Source: Hymenobacter terricola
GTDB lineage: Bacteria > Bacteroidota > Bacteroidia > Cytophagales > Hymenobacteraceae
Length of the DNA stretch: 64,000 nt
Assembly (NCBI RefSeq): GCF_017921975.2
Contig: NZ_JAGEMO020000007.1
Coordinates: 186,001 to 250,000 of the forward strand
Direction of reading: 5' to 3'
The translations under genes were made by a program, and so were the position numbers. Shown in pieces: positions 58,557 through 64,000 of the stretch; positions within the stretch are counted from its first letter, which is position 1, and every line of letters starts with the position of its first letter. Under the pieces are notes generated by a model. It searched no databases. It saw nothing but the letters and a program-made list of their open reading frames with translations, and had not been told where the DNA came from.

Positions 58557-58610
58557 TTGCGTACTGTGCCGGGCCGCAATACCGCTTTCGCCCCGGCGTT
58601 TGCAACGAGT

Positions 58611-58618
58611 TAGTTTTG
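58611..58618 (+). promoter_or_regulatory. -7 element TAGTTTTG upstream of pair 2
   Basis: An exact TAnnTTTG match between the terminator of pair 1 and the start of pair 2 at 58748. The leader would be about 120 bases. Confidence 0.4.
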
Positions 58619-58747
58619 CATCGGCACCCCCGCTTGGAATCCCATTCAACCCACAGCTCCAGTGCGCTGGCCCAGAGTTTCTGGAAAGGCCAAAGCTGGT
58701 GCTTTTCGAATCAATTCCTCCGTACGCTTCTTCAGTTCCTCCTGCTC

Positions 58748-59503
58748 ATGCCCGACACCCCTCGGCCTATTGGTTCCGATGCCCCGCAGCTCGCGCAGCC
58801 ACGCTATACGCCCATCAAGCGGCGCTCCTTTTTCATGTACGCCGGCGCCACGGCCGGGGCCACGGCCCTCGTGCTGGCCGGCTGCTCCAAAGACAGCGAC
58901 ACCACGCCCGCCAGCACCAATACCACCATCAGCCTGGGCACCGGCGATGTGGGCGTCCTCAACTACGCTTACGCTCTGGAGCAGCTCGAAGCCGCTTTCT
59001 ATGCCCAGGTAAAAGGTCTGACTTCTACGCCCCTCTCGCCCGCTGAAGTCACCTACTTCACCCAGGTAGCCGCCCACGAAGCCATTCACCGCGATTTCCT
59101 CAGGGCCGCCATCAACCGCGATGCTCCCGGCAAGCTGCTGCAAGACCTGACCCCGAACTTCTCGGGTATCGACTTCACCAAGCGTACCATGGCCGCCGGC
59201 GATTCCAAACTGGGTATTCTCGACGCCGCCAAAGCGTTTGAAGACCTGGGCGTGGCGGCCTACAACGGTGCCGGCAAGCTCATCAAATCGCCTGCTTACC
59301 TTGTGATTGCCGGCCAGATTGTGTCGGTGGAAGCCCGCCACGCGGCTTACGTGCGAAATTTAATTACGCCCGGCTCCTTTGCCGCTGATGACCAGGTAGA
59401 TGCCACCACCGGCCTCGACAAGGCCCTGACCCCAAGCACGGTTATCGCCATCATGGGGGCATTCATCACCCAGAAGCTCGACGCCAGCACCGTTGGTCAT
59501 TAA
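58748..59503 (+). CDS. ferritin-like domain protein, Tat-type lipoprotein (pair 2, type A)
   Basis: 251 residues from the ATG at 58748. The signal segment (KRRSFFMYAGATAGATALVL...AGC) and much of the following sequence are nearly identical to the pair 1 protein, so this is a recent duplication. All ligand positions are kept: LEQLEAAFY, HEAIHR, AFEDLGVAAY and SVEARHAAYVR. It differs mainly in a longer loop after the second helix and in the C-terminal third. It is co-transcribed with the type B gene that follows after 32 bases. Confidence 0.85.
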   Translation: MPDTPRPIGSDAPQLAQPRYTPIKRRSFFMYAGATAGATALVLAGCSKDSDTTPASTNTTISLGTGDVGVLNYAYALEQLEAAFYAQVKGLTSTPLSPAEVTYFTQVAAHEAIHRDFLRAAINRDAPGKLLQDLTPNFSGIDFTKRTMAAGDSKLGILDAAKAFEDLGVAAYNGAGKLIKSPAYLVIAGQIVSVEARHAAYVRNLITPGSFAADDQVDATTGLDKALTPSTVIAIMGAFITQKLDASTVGH

Positions 59504-59535
59504 TCCTCCTCCATCCCTTGTAGTCAACTTTCGGC

Positions 59536-60441
59536 ATGAATTTCTTTCAACTAATTGACCAGCTTGCGGAAGTCGACCCCGACGTGCTGGACCGTTTCGA
59601 CTCGCGCCGGGCGGTATTCAATTCGCTTGGCACCCTTGCCAGGCGGTCGGCCCTGGCCGCTACGCCACTATTTATGGGCGCGCTGTTCCAGAAAGCCTAC
59701 GCCGGCACCGCTTCGGTGTCTACCGACGTCCTGAACTACGCCCTGACTTTGGAGCTGCTCGAAGCGGACTTTTACCGCCAGTTCATCGCATCTACGCTGA
59801 TTCCCGGGGGTGCTCCAGCCGCCGCCATTGCCAAAATAAAGCAGCACGAAGATGCGCACGTCACCTTGCTCACTTCCACTATTCGCACGTTGGGAGTTAC
59901 GCCGGTAGCGGGCACATCCACCACCGGGGTCCGGTTCAAAGCGTTGCCGGCCGGCGCTACTTACGCCAACTATTTGGCGGTAGCCCAAGTGCTGGAAGAC
60001 ACGGGCGTGCGCGCTTACAAAGGCCGCGCCGCCGAACTTATCGGCGCGCCCAACGACTTGCTGACCATCGCGCTGCAAATCCACTCGGTGGAGGCACGCC
60101 ACGCGGCGCAAATCCGCACCATGCGCGGCCAGCTGCCGTGGATTAATAACAACGACGACCTAAAAACGGACCCCGCTTACCTTAATGGCGTCAGGAATGC
60201 GACCGGTACTTCGCTGACCCTCGGCGGAGCCACGTTCGCCATCCCCGCCTACGACGCCACCAAGCCTAGCCCACTCGAAAGCAACGTGTTGCAAGGCGCA
60301 ACAGCCGCTGCGGCGGCGGTGAACACGGCCACCGCCCTGGGCACCCCTTACACTGCAGACGATGCCGCCGCGGCCTTCGACGAGTACCTGCAGGCGGCTG
60401 AAGTAGTTGATGCTTCGCGCGCTGGTGGCCTGCTGGCCTAA
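59536..60441 (+). CDS. ferritin-like domain protein (pair 2, type B)
   Basis: 301 residues with the same layout as the pair 1 type B protein: MNFFQLIDQLAEVDPDVLDR leader, FDSRRAVFNSLG, and AATPLFMGALFQKAYAG. Ferritin ligands are complete (LTLELLEADFY, HEDAH, QVLEDTGVRAY, SVEARHAAQIR). The C-terminal extension is longer and ends FDEYLQAAEVVDASRAGGL, almost the same as in pair 1. It is probably exported, with a role in metal or oxidative-stress handling (inference from family). Confidence 0.85.
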   Translation: MNFFQLIDQLAEVDPDVLDRFDSRRAVFNSLGTLARRSALAATPLFMGALFQKAYAGTASVSTDVLNYALTLELLEADFYRQFIASTLIPGGAPAAAIAKIKQHEDAHVTLLTSTIRTLGVTPVAGTSTTGVRFKALPAGATYANYLAVAQVLEDTGVRAYKGRAAELIGAPNDLLTIALQIHSVEARHAAQIRTMRGQLPWINNNDDLKTDPAYLNGVRNATGTSLTLGGATFAIPAYDATKPSPLESNVLQGATAAAAAVNTATALGTPYTADDAAAAFDEYLQAAEVVDASRAGGLLA

Positions 60442-60478
60442 TTGCCATCGGTGGCCTTTCGAGGCACTTAATTTGGAT

Positions 60479-60517
60479 AAAGCCGGTTCCGCACACGCGG
60501 GGCCGGCTTTGTTTTTG
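60479..60517 (+). terminator. rho-independent terminator after pair 2
   Basis: AAAGCCGG (60479-60486) pairs with CCGGCTTT (60503-60510), followed by GTTTTT. It is homologous to the hairpin after pair 1, so it was duplicated with the genes. Confidence 0.7.
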
Positions 60518-60522
60518 AGGGC

Positions 60523-60556
60523 TTTGCAACCATTGGAAAGGTAGCGAGTACCTTTG
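60523..60556 (+). promoter_or_regulatory. candidate promoter of pair 3
   Basis: TTTG at 60523-60526 and TACCTTTG at 60549-60556 are 22 bases apart, and the ATG is at 60610. They match the Bacteroidota -33/-7 pattern. Confidence 0.5.
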
Positions 60557-60609
60557 TAGTGGCTGGGGCCCGAGGTTTCGGACCAGCGGCTGGCCTGAAT
60601 AATTACCGA

Positions 60610-61344
60610 ATGTCTGACCACTCATTTTTGTCCGCCTGGCGGGAGCAGTCGCTGGGGCGACGCTTGTTTTTACGCGTTTCGGCAGCCTCAGCGGCTTCCG
60701 TGACCCTGGTGGCCGCGGGTTGCTCCACCTCCACCCCCGAGCCCACCGCGGTGGACCCGTACCAGCTGACCCTCCCCGCCGGCGACCCCGGCCTGCTGTA
60801 CTACGCCTACTTTCTGGCCCTGACCCAGGCTGCGCTCTACCAAAAAGTAACCGACACGCCCCCCGCTGACCTCACGGCGGCCGAACGGGTGATTTTCGCG
60901 GACCTGCGCGACCACGAAGTCATTTATCGCGAGACGATTAAGTACGTCATCGACCCCACCGGCGCCACCGTGCTGCTGCCCACCGACTTTGCGATTAACC
61001 TCACTTCCTTCACGCTCACCACGCGGGCGGGGGTGCTGGCCGCGGCCCAGCTGCTCGAAGACCTGACGGCGGCGGCCTACCCCACCATCCTGCCGCTGTT
61101 TACTTCGGCCAATATTCCACAGCGCACCCTGCTGCTGAAAATATCGTCGGTGCAGGCTCGGCACGCGGCCACGGTGCGTGACTTGCTCACGCCCGGCTCG
61201 TTTGCCAGCAGCGACGTGGTGGAAAACACCGGCGCCCTGGCCGGCCAGCTGCGCACCAAAACCCCTACCGAGGTAATGACCGCCTTCGCGCCTTATTTCG
61301 CCCCCTACGTTATTACCGTGGCCAATCTGGCCGTTCCCGTATGA
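60610..61344 (+). CDS. diverged ferritin-like protein with lost metal ligands (pair 3, type A)
   Basis: 244 residues from the ATG at 60610. It has a Tat-like signal (LGRRLFLRVSAASAASVTLV...AAGC) with a lipobox. The four-helix core is recognisable, but ligand positions have changed: helix A has LTQAALY (Glu to Gln), helix B has HEVIYR (His to Tyr in ExxH), and helix D has SVQARHAATVR (Glu to Gln). Only LLEDLTAAAY keeps its Glu. A diiron site is therefore unlikely. It overlaps the next start codon by four bases (ATGA), so the pair is tightly coupled. Confidence 0.82.
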   Translation: MSDHSFLSAWREQSLGRRLFLRVSAASAASVTLVAAGCSTSTPEPTAVDPYQLTLPAGDPGLLYYAYFLALTQAALYQKVTDTPPADLTAAERVIFADLRDHEVIYRETIKYVIDPTGATVLLPTDFAINLTSFTLTTRAGVLAAAQLLEDLTAAAYPTILPLFTSANIPQRTLLLKISSVQARHAATVRDLLTPGSFASSDVVENTGALAGQLRTKTPTEVMTAFAPYFAPYVITVANLAVPV

Positions 61345-62198
61345 AGCTGATTTCCCTTCTCGACCGTTTGGCCGCGCCCTCGGTTACAGCCGTTGGCCCG
61401 GCGCCGCGCCGCGCGCTGCTCCAGCAGCTGGGCCGGGCGGCCGTGGCCGCGCTGCCGCTGGGCCTGGGCGCGTTGCCCGCCGCCGCCGGCACCAAAGACA
61501 CTTCGTTTGATGCCGTAACGCAATTACTGCTGCTCGAACGCCTGCAATTAACGCTCTACACCCAGGCCCTGGCCGTAACCGGTCTGATTCCGGCGGCGCA
61601 AGCTGCCGATTTCCAGCGCATGCTGAGCCACCAGACGCAACACGCGGCCTTTCTGGCGCAGGCGTTGGTTAGCGCCGGCGCGGCAGTGCCCTCAGTGCCC
61701 GCCTTCGACTTTAGCGGGCAGCACAACGTGGCCGCCAACCCGGTGCTGTTTCCGAACGTGCTGACCAACTACGACAATTTCCTGGCGCTGGCCCAGCAGC
61801 TGGAAGACCTGGGCGTGCGCATGTACAAAGCCCAGGCCTTCGTCATCAGCGACGATTCGCAGCTGTCCAAAGCCGTGCTCCGCATCCACTCGGTCGAGGC
61901 CGAGCATTCGGCCCACGTGCGCGGGCTGCGCCGGGGCCGGGGCGCGGTGGTTTCCACCTGGCCCAGCGAAGAAGATGCCGCCATTGTGCGGCCGGCGGGT
62001 GCGCAGGCCCTCACCACGGCCGCTACCGGCGGCGAAGAAAATGCCGTTCAGTACCGGGCGGCCAACGTTAAGATTCCGTTCTACAACTTCCTGCTCAGCC
62101 GCGACAATACCGCCATTCACGACCCGTCGCTGGCCGAAGCTTTCGACGAGCCGGTGACCAGCTTCGTGGCCCAGGCGGCCCTGAATTTGTTCGTCTAG
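61341..62198 (+). CDS. diverged ferritin-like protein with lost metal ligands (pair 3, type B)
   Basis: 285 residues starting inside the stop of the previous gene. The N-terminus has APRRALLQQLGRAAVAALPL, a Tat-like segment, and no amphipathic FFKLIDQL leader as strong as in pairs 1 and 2. The core helices show LLERLQLTLY (second Glu to Gln), HQTQHAAFL (ExxH to QxxH), QLEDLGVRMY (kept), and SVEAEHSAHVR (kept). The C-terminal extension is shorter and ends FDEPVTSFVAQAALNLFV. The loss of ligands in both members points to a structural or ligand-binding role without iron catalysis. Confidence 0.82.
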   Translation: MKLISLLDRLAAPSVTAVGPAPRRALLQQLGRAAVAALPLGLGALPAAAGTKDTSFDAVTQLLLLERLQLTLYTQALAVTGLIPAAQAADFQRMLSHQTQHAAFLAQALVSAGAAVPSVPAFDFSGQHNVAANPVLFPNVLTNYDNFLALAQQLEDLGVRMYKAQAFVISDDSQLSKAVLRIHSVEAEHSAHVRGLRRGRGAVVSTWPSEEDAAIVRPAGAQALTTAATGGEENAVQYRAANVKIPFYNFLLSRDNTAIHDPSLAEAFDEPVTSFVAQAALNLFV

Positions 62199-62415
62199 CC
62201 GAGTGGTGCAACATTCTGGCTTTTTCCAGCAAAAGAGTGGCCCAGGCTGCTCTTTTCGCGTATCGGGGCAGCCCGGCGGCTTTTAGCAAGTCCGGGTGCT
62301 TGCCAAGGCCTGCTTTCTTATTGTATCTTTCATATCCTGGCAGCGCCCAAGCTCCTCACTGGAATTTGGCAGCTGCCGCCACCTATTTTTTCACCGTCCT
62401 TCGTACTCAATCCCG

Positions 62416-62631
62416 ATGCTAGACTACGTGAAAATGATTCTGCTGAAAGTCAGTTTCAACAAGGCGCTGTTCGAAAAAGAACTTCGCAAAGCCCTCAAAG
62501 TACTGGTCCCAACTGAGGTGCCGGATTTCCGCGTCTGGTGCTACCAGCAGTTTGCCCGCATTTACCGGAGCGTGCTGAAGCGGGTGTTTGGCAACTTCCA
62601 GGAAGACTTCCCAATTGCCGGCGTCGGCTAG
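62416..62631 (+). CDS. small basic protein of unknown function
   Basis: 71 residues from the ATG at 62416. It is helical and basic (MLDYVKMILLKVSFNKALFE, KELRKALKVLVP, RIYRSVLKRVFGNF), without a signal. Regular spacing of Lys/Arg and aromatic residues suggests a nucleic-acid- or membrane-binding peptide, but no family is recognised. The frame extends upstream to an ATG at 62296, where the composition is poor. The gene lies 20 bases from the convergent queG. Confidence 0.6.
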   Translation: MLDYVKMILLKVSFNKALFEKELRKALKVLVPTEVPDFRVWCYQQFARIYRSVLKRVFGNFQEDFPIAGVG

Positions 62632-62652
62632 TTGCCCGTGCGCGGCTATGGC

Positions 62653-63591
62653 CTAGGCCTGCCCGTCGGCCACAAACCTGATGTTGCGCTTTAGCCCTTC
62701 GTAGCCCGTGCGCTTCACGGCTGACTGGCGGAACAGCTCCGTGAATAATTCGTGGGTGATTTCGCGCCAGTCGCCGGGCGTCAGGTCTTTCAGGCCCTGC
62801 GCGGGGTTGAACTGCGGCTCGTTGTGCGGCTGGCTGAAGCGGTTCCAGGGGCATACGTCCTGGCAGATATCGCAGCCGAACACCCAGTTGCCGAACTGCC
62901 CGGCCACCTCGGTCGGAATCTGGTCCTTGAGCTCGATGGTGAAGTAGCTGATGCACTTGCTGCCGTCCACCACGTACGGCTCGGTGATGGCCTGGGTGGG
63001 GCAGGCGTCCACGCACTTGGTGCAGGTGCCGCAGTAGTCGCGGATGGGCCCGTCGGCGGGCAGCTCCACGTCCACAATCAGCTCGGCGATGAAGTAGAAC
63101 GAGCCGGTGCCCGGCGTTATCAGGTTCGCGTTTTTGCCTACCCAGCCCAAGCCGCTTTTCTTCGCCCAGGCCTTGTCCAGCACCGGAGCGGAGTCCACGA
63201 AGCAGCGTCCGCCAATGGCGCCGATTTCGGCCTCCATGTCGGCCAGCAGCACTTTCAGCTTGTCTTTGATGACGAAGTGGTAGTCGCGGCCGTAGGCGTA
63301 TTTGCTGATTTTGAGCGTGTCGTCGGGCTGCTGGGCTTCGGGCGCGGGGTAGTAGTTGAGCAGCAGCGAAATCACCGATTTGGCGCCGTCCACCAGCAGG
63401 CGCGGGTCGAGGCGCTTGTCGAAATGGTTTTCCATGTAGCCCATCTTGCCGTTCATGCGGCGCGTGAGCCAGGTTTCGAGGCGTGGGGCCTCTTCCTCCA
63501 GAAATTCCGCTTTCGAAATGCCGCAGGCCATGAAGCCCAGGGCGGCCGCGCGGCGCTTGATGAAGGGAGCCCATTGGGAGTGAGGGAGCAT
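62653..63591 (-). CDS. queG: epoxyqueuosine reductase
   Basis: 312 residues from the ATG at 63591. The N-terminal cobalamin-binding part has the family stretch [20 protein letters not shown]. The catalytic Asp133 lies in [10 protein letters not shown], next to [11 protein letters not shown]. Two [4Fe-4S] sets follow: [12 protein letters not shown] (187-198) and [11 protein letters not shown] (239-248), with Cys213. It reduces epoxyqueuosine to queuosine in tRNA using cobalamin and two clusters. A longer frame to 63741 starts inside a repeat and is rejected. Confidence 0.95.
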   Translation of the reverse strand: MLPHSQWAPFIKRRAAALGFMACGISKAEFLEEEAPRLETWLTRRMNGKMGYMENHFDKRLDPRLLVDGAKSVISLLLNYYPAPEAQQPDDTLKISKYAYGRDYHFVIKDKLKVLLADMEAEIGAIGGRCFVDSAPVLDKAWAKKSGLGWVGKNANLITPGTGSFYFIAELIVDVELPADGPIRDYCGTCTKCVDACPTQAITEPYVVDGSKCISYFTIELKDQIPTEVAGQFGNWVFGCDICQDVCPWNRFSQPHNEPQFNPAQGLKDLTPGDWREITHELFTELFRQSAVKRTGYEGLKRNIRFVADGQA

Positions 63592-63667
63592 GGGCAATGG
63601 GGAAACTGAGCTGCAAAGAAACAGGAAACGCGCCGCTGGGGGCGGCGCGTTCCAAGAGTTGAACGAT

Positions 63668-63755
63668 GTAGAGACGCATATTTGCGTCTCGTCGTTGAAC
63701 GAGTTGGGCAGGCAGCTAGCGGCGCGAATGCCGAGACGCAAATATGCGTCTCTAC
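63668..63755. repeat. 23-base inverted repeat between queG and ruvB
   Basis: The arms at 63668-63690 and 63733-63755 are exact complements. The arm starts GTAGAGACGCATATTTGCGT and is itself nearly palindromic (GAGACGCATATTTGCGTCTC). The right arm contains the ruvB stop codon. Confidence 0.8.
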
Positions 63756-64000
63756 GAGGTTATCTCATCAAACAAGCTGGTGCCGTTGTTGCCGCGCAAA
63801 TGGTTTGGCAGCAGGCGCCCCAGGTGCTGGTAGGCGGCTTCCGTCGCCTCGCGGCCGCGCGAGGTGCGCTTGATGTAGCCTTCCTGAATCAGGAAAGGCT
63901 CGTACACTTCCTCGATGGTTTCGCCTTCCTCGCCGCAAGCGGTGGCGATGGTGCTGATGCCCACCGGGCCGCCCTTGAACTTGTCGATAATCGTGGTCAG
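63752..64000 (-). CDS. ruvB: Holliday junction helicase RuvB, C-terminal end only
   Basis: The frame runs off the right edge of the window, so only the last 82 residues are seen. They begin [19 protein letters not shown] and include [20 protein letters not shown] and [17 protein letters not shown], the winged-helix domain of RuvB. RuvB is the hexameric motor that moves Holliday junctions with RuvA. The stop codon falls in the arm of a palindromic repeat, and the last residues (after LGR) look poorly conserved, so the C-terminus may have been rewritten by the repeat. Confidence 0.93.
   Translation of the reverse strand: MTTIIDKFKGGPVGISTIATACGEEGETIEEVYEPFLIQEGYIKRTSRGREATEAAYQHLGRLLPNHLRGNNGTSLFDEITS

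Noticed and set aside
63591..63741. Longer start for queG at 63741
   Set aside because: The extra 50 residues begin in the inverted repeat and do not belong to the family; the conserved start at 63591 has an ATG.

Overview
The window is a GC-rich chromosome segment from a member of the Bacteroidota, most likely Hymenobacter or a close relative (inference). The signs are a type IX secretion C-terminal sorting domain (43043-44455), a fused SecDF, an RpmE type B ribosomal protein, a one-piece hybrid histidine kinase with a Reg_prop propeller, TAnnTTTG promoter elements, and long intergenic palindromes of a kind common in Hymenobacter-like genomes. No rRNA, tRNA, CRISPR array or transposase gene was seen.

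Left part (1-15.2 kb). A cut-off secreted glycosidase-like protein is followed by a leftward signalling block: four paralogous histidine kinases with different sensor parts, two decayed kinase remnants between them, a stand-alone receiver and a receiver-adenylate cyclase. An HD-domain hydrolase and a ThiF/MoeB-rhodanese protein converge just after it.

15.5-27 kb. An exported acetamidase/formamidase-like protein, a TPR protein and a TPR-PD40-OmpA protein are separated by large palindromes. A 1219-residue hybrid sensor with a LytTR regulator follows, then a frameshifted PKD-like gene and a large helical protein of unknown function.

27-32.5 kb. This accessory-looking segment is bounded by AT-rich DNA. 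It holds a small exported protein made of ten near-identical Gly/Trp/Asp repeats, then a tightly packed peptide-type ABC importer (lipoprotein plus two permeases) without an ATPase gene, and possibly one small protein.

32.5-48.5 kb. Mostly housekeeping genes: an RmlD-like reductase, a cyclophilin, hemC, holB, a GlmU-like protein, rpmE, an RdgB-like pyrophosphatase, udk and secDF. Between them lie small lipoproteins or hypothetical proteins and a T9SS cargo protein.

48.6-53 kb. An ECF sigma factor overlaps a protein that appears to span both membranes (cytoplasmic head, inner-membrane helix, long periplasmic linker, outer-membrane barrel). Next comes a c-type cytochrome, YceI and DUF5777 barrel cluster.

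53-64 kb. An Nfu-type Fe-S scaffold, aroC and a BatD-like protein, then six ferritin-like genes arranged as three tandem pairs. The third pair has lost several predicted metal ligands. A small conserved-looking protein, queG and the 3' end of ruvB close the window.

The observations most worth following are the Gly/Trp repeat protein with its neighbouring importer, the predicted dual-membrane anti-sigma factor, and the ferritin-like pairs with a degenerate third copy.
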